Assembly (NCBI RefSeq): GCF_037038585.1
Contig: NC_092521.1
Location: forward strand, 50,352,398 to 50,416,397
Source of the DNA: Patagioenas fasciata
Lineage: Eukaryota > Chordata > Aves > Columbiformes > Columbidae
DNA: 64,000 bases
Reading direction: 5' to 3'
Part shown: positions 46,001 through 61,000 of the stretch, in pieces
Numbering within the stretch: position 1 is the first letter of the stretch
Layout: every line of letters begins with the position of its first letter
Made by a program: the position numbers and the translations under genes
The notes under the pieces: model-generated
The model's database searches: none
Told to the model about the DNA's origin: nothing
What the model saw: the letters and a program-made list of their open reading frames with translations, nothing else

Positions 46001-49000
46001 ACTTAGTCCAACTCAGTAGCTAGGAGAGGACTTGTGCTGTCCTTAAGCCATTTCTAGTGTGATACCACCCACTCCCACTTTGCTCTGTGTTCTGGAGTTA
46101 CAGCATAACTTTAAATAGTCACCTCACCTTGATGAAAAAACTTCTGTATAGCTGTTCACAGCCACAAGCCAGTTTATTTTGGCTTTGTGAAGCAGCCTAG
46201 GGAAGCCAGATGGCAAGTGAAGAGTAGTATTCTATACCAAAAAAATGGTTTTTATCACTGCTGGGATGTTTTGTGCTGCTTCTCATACTTCACTGTATAT
46301 GAGTTATGAAGAATGCAAGATGTAAAACTTAATTTTGGTGGCAGAAATTACTGTTAAAATATAGAATAAAAATTAAACAAATGAAATGTCAGTGTAAAAT
46401 AGAGTGGAATTGCCTATACTTTGCGGAGAGAACAAATCCAGGTTACGAGCTTTTGGTCTTTTTTCTCTTCTCCACAGTGTGCTGTTCCTCCTGGCAGCAG
46501 CAGTGTGCCTTCCTTGGTGTGACACACAGGTGAGCTCTGCTTTGTACAGCTGCTCTAGTTAGACCTTGATGTTTGACATCTTATTAGAAAATGGGGAATG
46601 CAGCTTTGACTTGTAAGCTAGGGTGGGATTCCTGCAAAGGAATTGTAAATGTTGCCTGTTACCATGCTGTAGTCTTGCTGGTTTTAACGTGTTTGCATCA
46701 TGGTAAAACCTCTGAACGGTGCAGACATGCAGCTTGTCGGTGAAGGTGGTCGCTGGGGAAACCACAGTTTAACTTCTTACAAGGCTTATAGCAGATCACT
46801 TAGATTTGAATTAATTGCAAGTGCTTTCGGTATGTTCCTAAATTAGCTTTGTAATCTACATGCTTCCTCTAGCTACTGGAGAAGGAAAGAAGGTACCTCC
46901 AGAGAGTGCTTAGTCCAGCAAAGATCTGTTCCTTGGAGGTGCTTTTCTCTTTTGGAATCTGTGGTTTAGATACTGTAGTTAATATCTGAAGTCAGGTGGG
47001 ATGAATCTGGGAACTTGTCTGGTTGCATCTGATCAAATGTCACCACCAGAAGTGTTGCACCTGCTCTGGCTCCCTTCATAGTCTGTGGTGCAGAGCCAGG
47101 AACTTCTGGTCTAAAATTAATCTCCCCTGAAAGCAGACATCTAAAATATGCCAGGTGAACTTGTTTCAATTAAAAAAAAAAAAAAAAAAAGCCTTCCATG
47201 TGTATTTTCCCCATTGATTGTGAAAAAAACCTACCTTGCTTGGAGGCAGAAGTCTGCTTAAAGCACTTTTTCGGAGTTAGTGAGAGCCTCAGGGAGAGAG
47301 TGCTTAGTGGCTGAGAGGGGACAGGAGGCAAAACCAAAACCTTAGTGATGTTCCTCTGATCCTCTTGCCCCTGCCTGATTGCCAAAACAAGACTAAACAA
47401 ACTGGGGTCTGTGTTTTCAGATTGTTTAAAATGGTGTACATACCTGAAAGAAATAGAGCTATTCTTGCCAGGACTAACCGAGAACCTGGATAATGGATGT
47501 ATGCAGATCTCTCAGTGGGACTGGAAAGGCTTTACTCTTCCTCATCTTCTTTAGTTGCCTTCTCTTTCTTTGCAGCACAGCTCCCACTTGCTGTGCTTGC
47601 TCTGTGAAGTTAACTGCAGGGAAATGACAATATGTATGTTTACATGAACGTGCATTTATTTATGTAGGTGTTCTTTATTACAGTTTGATGCAAACGGTTA
47701 TTTATGGGCCCTAATTCACTTGATCTGTGTCGGTAAGTGATTTTCTTTTGGAAAACTAATTAGAAGGAGTAAATGTGTTGATGAAGCAAATCAGCTTTAC
47801 TATGAAGTTATTGATATTGAAGGTTCTTGATGTAAGAAACACTTGGAAAGAATGAAGCAGCTCAGTAAATATAAGAAAGTGCATTCCTTTTATACCTTTT
47901 ATGTTGAAAACAACAACAGAATAAACTAGATACTGCAGTCAGTTAACAGTGGATGAGAAAACGCACGTACAGTATTAATCAGCATTAAGCTTTTCTGAGA
48001 ATTTTTGATGGTTGTCTACTAGGAGATGCTTCTTTCTGAGGAGAGGAGAAACACGGAAAAAACCCAAAAACAAGCAGTAACTTGTAGTTGGAGATTTATT
48101 GCACACACTGGTTTTATTTAAAAACTGACAAAAATATTCTAAAGTATCACGGAATATGGTCCCAGAGGAAGGATGTTGAAATGCTGGGGTTTTTTTATGC
48201 AATCATATGCATTTTTAAAAAATTTTAACAATGAGTTGCATGACCTGTCAGGTTTTCTGTTGTCCTTTTCAGACCAAACATTGATTTAGTTGACACATAA
48301 TTCTTCCCTGAAAAGCTGGAAACAATGAGACACAGAAAATCTGCAGAAAACAAGAATAGTAATTTTTTACTAGGAGGCTGGTGTCTTTTGGAGCATTAGG
48401 CTGAATAATAAGGAACTTGTATTTGGTTCTTAGCTATCCTATAGACTTAATGAGTGATTCATTCTTAAATTAAGTCTTGTCTGCAAATTAGGGATGATTC
48501 CTTCTTTATTTTGTATATTCATACTGTAAAATTTTCAGGGCAGAGGTTATATATTTGTGCTTATTTGTGTCTAGGGAGGTCTAGAGATCCCACTGGAAAA
48601 TATTGTTAGCATACAAATAAGTTGGTTTTCTTTTCCCTTTAGGAAATGTTAGATGGTAAACATTTGCTCATTTAGATGAAACAAAAAGCTAAGCATTTTT
48701 CACTTCAAATACTTGTTAGCTGTAACAAGCGATGATATTGCTTTGTCAAAGCCAAGAGGTCTCATTTGCAAAGCAGTGCTAAGGCACGGAGGTGGAAAGC
48801 TGCCTAGAGAGTCTTCAGGAGGCCTCTTCTGTGTGCTTGAAACATGTAGGAAGTGCCAACATAATGTTTATGCTCAAAATGTCGCTTTCCATTTCACTTG
48901 TTTTTGAGAGGAAGTTGTTGATATGACTGTTTGGGGTTTTTTTATTTGTAGTTAGATTTCCTATCAACTAACACAGAATTAAGATGCTACAAGAAAGGGC

Positions 49001-52000
49001 AAACAGATGAACTGACTTATCACACAGTTAATAAAGACAGAGCATTAGTGACAGGACATGTGTTCTGCCCTTCAGCTTGTCTAACAGAGGCAGAATTGAG
49101 GACATTATGACATAGTGTTCTACTGGATATGCTTTTTATGTTCTGGTTTAATTTGTGAACCAAAAAAACCCCAACAAAGCCTTGAAGAAGGGGTGTGATA
49201 AAATAGAGCCTGAAGCTGTATTGTTCCTTCCTTGAGTGCTTAAAGCTTTTCCAAGAATAGAAATGGGAGCTGACCAAGAGGTGGGTAGGTCAAGAATGGA
49301 AAGAATGTGAAGACCCTAGAGCTGACAGAACCCTAAACAGGAAAGACAGCTCAGAGCCAACAACTGTAGGGGTCTGCAGAGATGAACACATCATAGAAGT
49401 TACCTGAAAAATGGGGTGGGCTGCAGAACCCATTCTGTGACACTTTCCTGTATGTATTTACACACACTCCTTTGTAGCTGCCATGGGCTAGGAGTTGTCT
49501 CTTCTTCAGAAGGACTAGCAGAAACACATGGCATGGCAGCGCTCCGAGACAATAACACTTGGAAAACCATTAGTTTGAAGCAATAGGTTCATTTTACTCA
49601 TGGGTTGGGCATCCTTTGTGCCACGTTGCTAAACTGTAATTCAGAGGGGTTCCACGTCTGCAGGTACCACAGCCACACAAGCTGTTGTTTGTCAGAATGA
49701 TTGCATGTTATGGCAATTACACACGTTGTTTCAATTACAGGGGCTTACAAAGTATTTCACAAGTTATGGAAACCTGGCTCTTTAAGGTAACATGTTTTAA
49801 TATTCTTTTAAGAAGAAAGAGATTGCTATCAAAGAGGGTTAGAGACACATCTGTGTAGCACCCAGGTAAACTGTAGGGATCTCTGCATTATCAGCATGAG
49901 CTGGGCCGCTCTTGGTTAATCATTAATGACTTAGCTTGCACAAGGAGCCTTATTTATTGTTGATAACAATAGCATGTGGTTATTGATAGTTATACCTCTA
50001 ACTCAAACACTGAATTAGTTTTAAGCAGTGTATTATCCAAGAGTGATGACTCGGTCCTGGAAAAAGAACCCCTAATTACCGGCACAGGCATGAAGAGGAA
50101 ATGTTAGTTTGTGTTAGCCTTGCAGGCTGCATGGCTTGAATCTATCAGTATCTCCCTTTGCAACACCACCTCAAAAGTGTTGAGCAGCTGGTGACTTGCT
50201 GCAGGACTCGGAGGCTGAGCACTTTAAAAACCTTGAGACCTCTCGCTAATCCCATGTGGTGTTAGAACTTCAGCCAGACAATGGTTGTTCTGAGAGCAGG
50301 TGACATTACACGTTCACAGTGTCTATAACCTGCAGTTGTCTGTATGGATGCAGATCAATACGTTGCCACTGTGTATTATGTGTATGTACATAGTATTTAC
50401 ATGTCTAGGATATGGTTAAGCTCATTTCTTTCAAAACCTTTTTCCATCTCAGTTTAAAGAGTCTAAATTTTAGTCAGTCTCACTTTATCTTCACTTCAAA
50501 TGGAACTCCCACTGACAGAGTAACAACAAAAATAATGTGCAAATGATGTGTAAATTAATATGCTGACTAATATATTTATAATATTTTGGTTATAATGTAT
50601 ATAATTATAATATTATGTTAGTTTAACCTCAATATACTATTGTGTCAGATATTATTTAATATTAATATAATGTAATATTACAATGTTATAATACTTATAA
50701 TACACTGATCTCTTATACTAAATGAACTGCAGTACTAAAAGAACACCTTTTTTTTCTTTCCTTCCTCTCCCAGTGATCTGGACCAACAGTACATCAACTA
50801 TGTATTCAGGTAAAATGAATAAGCCTTTGATACACCATAGCTGGTTTTATATGGTATATGTTTTCATTTTCAACCATGGCTTGTTTAGGAAACTCATAAC
50901 TACCACTACTTAAATGTATTTATTTGGCCAGACATTCACTGAAAGAACAGTGCTAAGCTGAATGGCTTAGCAGCGCAATTTTTTTTGGCTCTGGTTATAT
51001 GAGAACATGCCAATATACACCTGGGGAGGTAACGAGGTGTTAATTATGAATTTTTTAATCATCATGTGCACAAGCGATCTGTCATTTCCAGAAATAATAT
51101 TTACAGAGTAACTCCCTGGCAATGCCCCTTTTCAGAAAATAAAACTCATACTAAATTGCCAGAAGGGGAGGTTGTGATTACAAAAGCACAATGTGCAAAG
51201 AACATGGGCAGTAACTGATTGTTCAGTGTGCTGTTAGCGGTGGGATTGAGTAATTCAGACTTTCATTTGGTTTTCTGATTTGGAGATAGAAAAGTGGATC
51301 GTTATTTTATAGTTAGTGAAAGAGCCTGAGTCACTGACCAGACTCCTCTGTGGGGCTTTTTTGTTTGTTTGGTGTTTTTTTTTTTTTTAAAAGGTCAATC
51401 CTTTCCTCAAAGAGCCATATAAGCCAGAACTTTTGGTGTGCGTGGCTTCTGCTAGATTTTTGTAAAGCTTTATTTGAGGTAAGGTATATAGAGACTTTAC
51501 TAGATTTTCCCCCATCCGTAATCATATCTTGTATGTGTTGAACTCTTTTCTTGGAATGGTAGCTGAAGTTGTATGGGAGCACTGTAGAGTATGGATACTG
51601 AGTTTTAAGAAAAGATGGTCGAAAGGAATGAAATCCATAAATTAGCTCAGGAAGGAGCAGAATGGAGAGCAGAAGTTAGGAATAAACATAACAAAATGAA
51701 GTTGTGCTTGTACATTTGATTAGATGGATATGTGCTCTTGTCTGACCACATTCAGATCCTTGATAGGAATGTGTCAGGGACACCAGTGTAAGACAGTTAC
51801 TTCACTTCAATTCCCATTTATCTTGTCAACAAGATAATTATAATTGAACAAGCATTATAATACTGTGTATCTCTTTCAATCTTAGTTCAATCAAATCTCC
51901 TATTTCAATAAAGAAGTAACACACACTGTTAAGGGAATAGAAAACTTCTGTAACACAGGCCTCTGATTTGGGGTTCGTGTGATTCCGGTGTCTGTTCCCC

Positions 52001-55000
52001 AGGGTCCCAGGCATTAATAATATCTGAATATCAGTGTGCTTGAAGTAGCAAGTCAGTTGTTGTTTTCCATCTACTATGAGGTGCAAAGCAAGTCAGTTGT
52101 ACTCAAAGAAGATTTCTGTGTTTATTGAAAGAATTCTGAAGAATTATGAATATGAAATATGAATATATGGAACTTGCAAATATGCTGCGATGTGTAACAA
52201 CCACCCATAAAGTCTTGAATGAGCTGTACCTATTTGTCTGTATTGAAGGGAGAATTGTGAAACAAGCACTAAAATAAATTGATTTTTCATTTGGCACCTG
52301 CCTGACTATGGCTCTCTGTTGTCATTTTAGTTAAAAACTGCATTTGGGCCTGAACCTTTAAAATAAAATTTTGGCTGAAGGTCATAATTTTGCAGCTTTG
52401 ATTGAAAAGTCAGGGCTGGGTTCCCTGCCGTGTTAGTTGATGGTATCCTTTGAAATCTATGAAGCTGTGTCCAGCAGAGAGCAGGAGTTCCACATTACAG
52501 GGAGAGCATGATTATTGACTGAGAGGCTTTTGAAAGGGAGAAACTTCTTGCTAAAGAACTGTGAGGTGCAATAGTATGTATTTGAAAACTGTTCTTGGTT
52601 TTGTGTGTGGTGTTGGTTTTTTTGGTGTTTTCTTTTGTTTTTAAACCAACAACAACAATAGAATAAAAGCAAAAAGGTGTTGCCAAAACTTGGGAAGATT
52701 TTTGTCTTTAAGACTCTCAAAAGTCAGTGTAGCTTGTGAGCTGATGGTGCAAAGCAACTGTGTAAAAGTGGCTTAGAAGGTGTAGAAGACTGGATGCTTA
52801 TTTGTTTGGCTTGGGTCTGTGAATATCTATATGTCTGTATCTATGTATGTATGTATATTTTTCTACGTGTTAGAGAAGCTTGTGGTCCGTATCATTTGGA
52901 CCTCATCTTGTCTAGGGAAAACAAACAGTACCATGGGCAATGGGATAAGTGATATCTGATTTCTTTTAGAGTTTTGTTTTGTCATAATAGTGGATGATGT
53001 TTGAAAGGGTGGGAAATTTGGCAGAAGCTCTCTTCTTGTTTGCAACCTCCATGATGTGCCTGTGCCAGGAAGGTCCTCCAGTACTCAATGGGGCCAAAAT
53101 CTCTGCTGCAGAAGGCACTGGCAGGGTTTGTCTCTTTGTGAGACCTCTTGGAGATGATTGCCACTTCCCAGATTTGGATGAAGCTGGTCAGCGTGTTTGA
53201 GAGCTATGTAGAGCTATATTTGTATGTGTACGCACAGCTTTATTGCACAAGCTTCATTTCTGTAGAAAATAGTCAAAAGTTAAATCACACTGAGTAGAAG
53301 GCATTTTACTCTGAACATTCTCTGAATGAGGCCTAACTCTCACGGGTAATTCTGGGTCAGAATTACTATGAATGTGTGTTTATCTCTGTTCTACTTCCAG
53401 AGCAGGGCAGTCTAATGTGTACTGGTGGTCTTGTCTCTGAGTAAGATTCTGTGATTTATGAAGGAACTTGCTAGAGTGGTATCAGTGCAATTTGCTCTTC
53501 TTAGCACTATTATCAATAGGCCTTTATATAGATCCTTATTTCTAACCTAGGTCAGACAACAAGCTGTGTGGGGAAAAAGAAAGCAGCTGTACAGGCACAG
53601 CCAGATGGTGTTTAGAATCATAAATCATAGAATCGTTTAGGTTGGAAAAGACCCTTAATATCATTTAGTCCTACCATAAACCTAACACTACCAAGTCCAC
53701 CACTGAACCGTGTCCCTAAGCACCATGTCTACGCATCTTTTGAACACCTCCAGGGATGGTGACTCAACCACTTCCCTGGGCAGCCTGTTCCAATGCCTGA
53801 CAACCCTTTCTGTGAGGAAATTTTTCCTAATATTTAGAGAAATATAGGAAAATATATAGGTTTTTTTACAATAGAGGTTGTTCAAAATGTCTCTTTGGTG
53901 CAGAAGCACAGTTATACTCTCAGTGTAGAGACTGCCTAGATAGAGCAGATTAAAGGTTCTGCCCCAAGCTACTGGTTGTTATAATGTAAGAATATGTTAG
54001 ATTAAAAAAAATACATTTAGATTAAACATAAACATTAACTGCATTTGCTCTGTTGGCCATTTCCAGAGGTGCAACTGAAATTAGCAGTGTCTCCTAACAG
54101 ATGCTATCTCTAGATGCCACACACTGTTCCTTGGTTTAAAATCTGGAACAAATTGGGAGGGGAGAGCATCTTAAGCAAAGGTACATTAGTGGGAACTTTC
54201 CAGAACCAAACAGATCTGAAGAAATATTTGCTGATGTTGAAAGTGTGGCGTTCTTCTCACTTTGTCACTTACGGTGTGATTATTTAATGGCTTTTATAAA
54301 GGGAGTCAGAGCAGAACAAGTTCAGGAGGAACAGCAGAGCCGTGCCATGCAGGGATGGGAGGGGTGATGGTGCCCAACGCCATCGTGTTCATCCATCCTC
54401 CTTGTGTTTAAGGAGGTGGGGCAGGAAGGAGGGGGAAGAAAAGGAGGGAAATGTACTTCCAAGAATCTCCCTCTAATCCTTCAGTCTTGTTCCCACTGCA
54501 GCATTGTATTTCCCTGTGCTCTGATTTCTGGATTGGTGTTTTACTTTCTAGAGGTTTTAGCAGTAATCTCGCATTTTCTTTCGTTCCTTTCCAGCCCCTC
54601 ACTTTTTATTAAGGAGGGAGCCAGATTTCTTCCCCCGTAGCAAGCTGGCAAGGGGTAGTGGGTCTGCCTGGCATGTTGAGGGATACATGACATGTCTTAG
54701 AAGTGGGTCGCAGCTCATTTTGGGCTTTCTCCTGTGCTGAGTCAGGTAGAGATATTTTACTTCTTGTGGAGAACCTGTAAGAAACATCCCAGCATCTGTC
54801 ACTGTCTGAAATTTGTTCATAAAGGCATACTAGATAACCTAGCCGTGACTGGTGAGGAGAAAACAAAGACAGTGGGAGAGTTTCAAATGGTGAATAAATG
54901 GCACTGACAAAGGTGTGAGGTAAAGGCTCTACTCTATGCAGCTAAACTACATCTGGCTTCTGGAAGAGCTGCTAATCTGTCACTTTTGTGAATTAAAAAA

Positions 55001-58000
55001 GCTGCAGTAAATTTTCTGCAATAGGGAAGGGCAGCTTTGCAGGCATAAATTGCTGTTCTTGCTGACAAAACCGCTTTTTAGCCAGAAAGAAAACCACGAG
55101 TGACCCAGCCCTCAGTATTGAGTATGGGGAAAAAGAGAGGAGCAGAGAAATCTGGCACAGGGATTTTGTTTTTGCTGCAGCCTGAGGTTCAAGCTGTCCT
55201 GCTGGAAACCTTTGAATCCCTAATCTCATTTTACAACATCATCATGTCTTTTCTACTGATGTTCCGTTTAGAGCAGAGTTACGGTACAGCTTTAATGCCA
55301 TCTAACCCATTTGCCTTAACCTGCCATTTCACAAAGAAGGTTTTGTTTGCCTTCTATATTTTCTTTGGATTGAGGCCTGGGATGTCTGCTGGCATTATCA
55401 ATTCCTCTTGGTTCCAGAACCAAGTTTCTCTCTGAGCATTTCCCCATCTCACTTTTTTTTTGTCTAAAAATTAATAATGCAAAAAAGAAAAAGTGGAGAA
55501 ACATGGCTTAGTCATAATTCTCATCAGTGTTGATACAGTTTCACTTGACTTGCCAGTCTCCTGTTTTCTTTGATATTCAGTCAAAAGCAATAGGCCTTTG
55601 CTACTTTTCTCTTTTTACCAGGAAACTGAGGAATTGGGTCTGTTTATTGTTAATTCCTTTTGGCATCCCATGCAGGAAGAATGTGCATGTGTGGGGAGGA
55701 GCGGCAGGGGGGAATTCCTACTGTAAGTGATCTGCTTTGCCTTGTTTAATGTCTTTGTGACAACCACATCTTTCAAAAACATACATAAATATTGACAATG
55801 TGACCATACTGTAACAGCTGATGCCTTTCAAAGACATTGTATAAAACATTAAGCCTAAAATACTCGCCTATCTCTCTCACTCATGAACCTTATCATAGAA
55901 TCATATAGTTTGGGTTGGAAGGGACCTTCAACGGTCATCTAATCCAACCCCCTGCAATGAGCAGGGACATCTTCAACTAGATCAGGTTGCTCAGAGCCCT
56001 GTCCAGCCTGGCCTGGAATATCTCCAGGGATGGGGCATCTACCACCTCTCTGGGCAACCTGTGCTAGTGTTTCACCACCCTCATTGTAAAAAAATTTTTC
56101 TGCCTGTCTGGCCTGAATCTCCCCTCTTAGTTTAAAACCATTACCCCTTGTCCTATCACAACAGTCCCTGCTAAAAAGTCTGTCCCCATCTTTCTTATAG
56201 GCCCCTTTTAAGTACTGAAAAGCTTCAATAAGGTCTCCGTGGAGCCTTCTCCAGGCTGAGAAGTTGCCTCCTTCAGCCCATTGTCTTCCACACCTGGTTT
56301 CAGTGACAAGCTTTCCCCCAAGGCTTCCTTGGCCATGAGATTTCCATGCTTTGCATTTCCTTTTGCTACTGGCACCTCTGCAAAAGACACTGAGATTCAC
56401 CAAAGCATGCTGAGGGCAGGCCACTGTGCACAATAGCCCCATCATGTAGAGAACTGGGACCAGCTGAGAGCGAGCAGGCTTGGGAACAGTAGCTGTTTCA
56501 ACACTAGAAAAGGGAGTTTGCTTGCTATGAGCACCACATTGATGATACTGTACTGCTACAGGTAGCTCATTTACAGCAAGTTCAGCTTTCTAGCCATAGC
56601 CTTGTGTGTTGGGAACCACTTCCAGCTCTTTCTCTGCCTTCACTTTTCCGTGTGCAGGCTTCCCTTCCTCTGTGGGCTGGGCTGGCACTTCACTGCCATT
56701 ACTGGGCCTAGTGAACTGTAAGAATCACTGGCAATTAGCCAGGAAAAATTGCCTAGCTTTAGCATTCATAACTTGGATTAATGTCTTTTTACCTTTCTAA
56801 GTAAGTACAGTGTTTGCTGCTTAGCACGTAGCAGCCTCTCCAGGTACTCTTTTCTCCTTCTCCCTCTTGTCCTTTGTGTTTGTCATGGATGTATGTTGTT
56901 GCTAATGGGAGGAAGCTGTAGCTGTTATTTGAAGGCTTGCATGTTTCTTCCATCTTGCAGTGCCCCAGAATATGTTCCTATAGCCTTCTAACCATGGAAA
57001 CAACAAGGAATAAAAAACTTTGAGGGGAGGGGGAAAAACCACACAGATATTTACCAGAAGAACTGATAGCACTGAAAAAGGCTCTGTACAGCCTATACCA
57101 CAAACTCAGAAGGTGAAGTTTTTGTAGGACCTCAAAAATCTTAAGTGATACTCCAGACAAAAAACTGGTCCCAGCTCATTTTCTTGTTCACTTGTACCTT
57201 TCTGAAAAGTGTGCAGCATTTGGGCTGGTACTTGGTTTTATTTTAATGCATTTTTAAAAAATTGTTTAATTGCAGCATTTGTCCTTTCTCTGATGTTTGG
57301 GACGTGAATGTGCAGTACATGGACAATCATAAACATAAGACTCAGTATTTGACTCTTATAAGTAATATATGCACATCCCTTTAAAGTGGACATTGGTATG
57401 CACACAGCTGACATTAATCCTCTGACAGAGAGACACTCAGGTCTAGACACAAGTACAGTTCTCTATAGATTCTGGCTCAGTGGTGTCACCAGCTGGCTGA
57501 AAAGCAAGTGGGTCTGTTAAAAAGAACTTGGGGATAACACTGGATGCTGAGGTCTATATGAGGCAGTAGTGCATGCTCATGGCAAATTAAGGCAAACCAT
57601 GCATTGAGCTACATGAGAAGGAGTGTGGCCATTAGATTGGGAGATGTTATTGTAAACATTGCTGAGGCTGCAGCTGGAATAGTCTATTCGGTTTGGGGGC
57701 TTCCAGTTCAAGAAAGATGCTGAGAAATTCAAGATCTAGCAGAGGACCACTGACATTGTTAGGGACTTAGAGTACATGGCAAGGAATGTTTGAAGGAGCT
57801 CGTCTTGTGGAGACTGGTGAAGTGGAGGCCAAGGTGCAGCCTGACAACTGCCTACACCTCCTTGAAAAGGAGTTGCAAAGGTGGCAGAGCCAAACTCTTG
57901 TGAAGAGTGGCAGATGATATGACATGGAACAACAACCACAGATTGCAGCTTTGGTGGTTTAGAGATGGGACATCAGGAAAAACTTCTTCATTAGGAGCAT

Positions 58001-61000
58001 AGGTTGGCTCTGGGACAAGTTACCCTGAGAGGTGTGGAATCTCCAAGTTGGGAGATATTTGAAACCTGGGTTTTTGAGACAGAACCACAGAGGACATGAT
58101 CATATATTAGTGATAGTCCTGCTTTAAGTGAGAGCTTGTGTTAGGTGACCCCAGAGATTCCTTTCCACACAACTTTTTTTTTTTTTTTAATTTATACTTA
58201 TGCCTCAGTCATTCTATTTAACTGGAAAAAGTTTCACCATGAAAAAAAAACAAGCACAAAGCTGTCAATTTATAATGTTTAGGCTATGTCATAAATTCTG
58301 TAGTATGCAATTAATCTTTTTTTTATTTTTCAGTGTGGTGCTCTTGGCATCTGCATCACATCCAGCAGGTAAAGTGGATTAAGTTGTTCCTTTTTTATGT
58401 TTCCATATTGCCTTTCCTTTCCATGCATGTTTTCAGAAGCCAAACTCTGTAGGACTTTAGCCCTGGAATTTAACAAGAATACGAGCAATAATAGGGTATC
58501 CTGTAGGAAGAGGAGGGTATATAACACTGTGTAAATTGCATGATGTTTACTATACCTTTCTTAGCTGCCCTTTGCAAATAAGCAGCACGAGACAGACAGC
58601 AAAGAACAGCCTTTGAGGTGGGGCATCGTAAAGAACAAAGATTCCCTAGGTGAATATGTCCTCTTCAGAGCAGTGTCTCAGAAGTCCATTGCTCTCAGTG
58701 CTATGCAGAGATTTTGTTCTGTTGCTTTCATAGGATGTATCCCATCACAGGATTTGAAGTAGCAACAGAACAAAGGCTAAAAATGGAGAAATGGAATATT
58801 TCATGGTGACTAATATTCCTATCATAGTAGTGTTTAAATAGTTGGAAGGATAAAGATTGTCTGTTGCTTTCACTAGACATTTGCTCAGACAGAAAAAGGA
58901 AGAAGCATTTAAAAAAGTACAAATTTCCCCTTTTTCCTGGTGGCACATATTGTGTATAAAGCATTCCCCCACCAGGATAGACAACATGTTAATCAAAATA
59001 GTCCTGCATTTCAAAAAGTGGAAGATGAGCTTCCTCTGAATCTGTAGAGCCTGAAGGCTCCTGAGAATTGTTGTTACCAAGAACAACCGGGGCTCAGGTT
59101 CCTGGAAATGCAAGTACTCGAGACCTCTGCTTGGATCTGGGAGAACTTTTTTAAACCTCTCAACTTGCTTGGTGTGACAGAGTTCACGTGCCAGAGGGGG
59201 AAGCAGCCAACATATGTCTGTGTTTCCTGTTGCTTCAGTAGGAACTGTCACGAGCTCTGTAATATAATAAGTGCATATGCTGCATGTCTATCCACTGGCA
59301 ATTGTTGCTTAAGCAGGATCTTTGTACACTAGCAAAGAATACTCTTATTTATCCCTTTGCCTTTTTTCAACCAAAGGCAGGAGCTGGCTAGAAGGAAGGT
59401 CAGAGAGAAATCATTAAACACACTAGAAATGTGGAAGCCATCATAAAGGAAAAGTCAACCAGCTGTAAATGCTCAAAGGAATGTTAAACTAGTGATGTTC
59501 ATTTAATTGCTGTTCACTTGCTTGTGAGACTGGGTAATTTTTTTTCTGCTGTGTTCCACTGGATGTGTTGCTTTGTCCCTCAGGTGATCTCTTCAGTGCC
59601 TTGGACTTCCCATTCCTGTACTTCTACAGGTTTCATAGCAGCTGCTGCGCCAGGTAACCTCTTTATAACAGGCCAGATTAATGTTTTCAAAATAAGAGAT
59701 CCCGTTGACTTCCAACCTTGACTCTCCATTAAAAATTTTGGAGCATGCAAAACCTTAGTTATACTAGTTTCTGCTGGCATAAGCCAGTAAAACTGTAGAT
59801 AATACTTATCTGTGTGTATGTGTGGATATGCATTTGAAGGCCAGAGATTCAAATGTGCTGGAAGTATATGTGTTTAATTGAGTGAGTGCATTCTGACCAG
59901 GAGAATTCACAGTCACCAGTAAAATATTTTTTACCTAATGTAGCAAAGCATTGCTAAATAGCATCTCTCAAAAGCCTCTCAAGTCAGATTAGCCCTTGTA
60001 AAACTTGCTGTTTGCAGTGATTACAAAGTATTAGTCTTCAACAGTACATGGGTGTACATGGATTTATTTGCCTGTACATCTTGTTATTTGGCAGAATGCT
60101 TTTTTGGGGTAAAAGGGAAAAGCTTTAACAAACATTCCTTTATTTTGAGTAGCAAAAGTTCACTGCCCAATAGTGTAATTCTCAAAGGACAATGTAAGTA
60201 TGTTTTCTGTAGATCTTAATTATCTCAGAATAATTTATTCCTGTCTTTCCCCTCCAGTCTCTTGCCAAATTGAAGTATTTTCCTCTTAGAGGGGAAAAAA
60301 TATTTTCAAGCTAACTGTTGGCAAAAATATTTCCTGATTGTTAGGGATTTTCTTAATTGTATCCAGATTTTCCATTAAAAGAGGATATTAAAAATTATTG
60401 TTAAATAATTTCTCTATGTACATAGTTTTTTGGTATGAAAGTGGCTTTTTTTTCAAGGGTGGACAATCCATGCTACAAGTAACTTGCAGTTAGATATCAA
60501 TTAGGTTCCACGGTAGGTAGGTGAAATCTGTTTCTTCTTGAAGGCAAGGTCTAACTGCAGGCGCTAGTGGGTATCTGTCTAGCCCAGATACTCTTCTCTT
60601 TCACTCTGGAATTTTACCACTGTTGTAGCCTCCCACTTCTGTTTCAATTGTCCCAACTTTAGCACTGTACACTACCACAAGTGGAAAGGAATAGTTAGAT
60701 AGAGAAACAAGCATTTCGGTTACTCTCCTATCTCCAAAATCTAGTGATTTTGCAGATGTAAAAGGATTTGGAGGAAAACATATACAATGTAAAGTAAGGG
60801 TAACTGATGCAGCTAAATTTACTATCACTGCAGAATATCTGAAGCATTAGTAATAAGGTGTGAAGTGCCCAATTTATTTAATGAGATATTAATAAATCAA
60901 TATTAATTGTGACATCAGTATTTCAGGTGTTATAATTAGCCATTTCACTTTTTATCTCTGAATTACACTAAATGGCTTCAAATCACTCTGACTAAAAGCC

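Larger units (their letters stand above)
50810..58333. other. TMEM241 intron 10 (7.5 kb)
   Basis: The largest intron here. It holds CR1 copies at about 53.6, 55.9 and 57.5 kb, a (TATG)n run at 52,842-52,856, a 14-bp direct repeat at 52,047-52,060 and 52,087-52,100, and several T runs. No independent gene is supported. Confidence 0.65.

Noticed and set aside
55939-56445. 168-codon minus-strand frame
   Set aside because: The first two thirds are antisense reading of a CR1 3' fragment; it is not a host gene.
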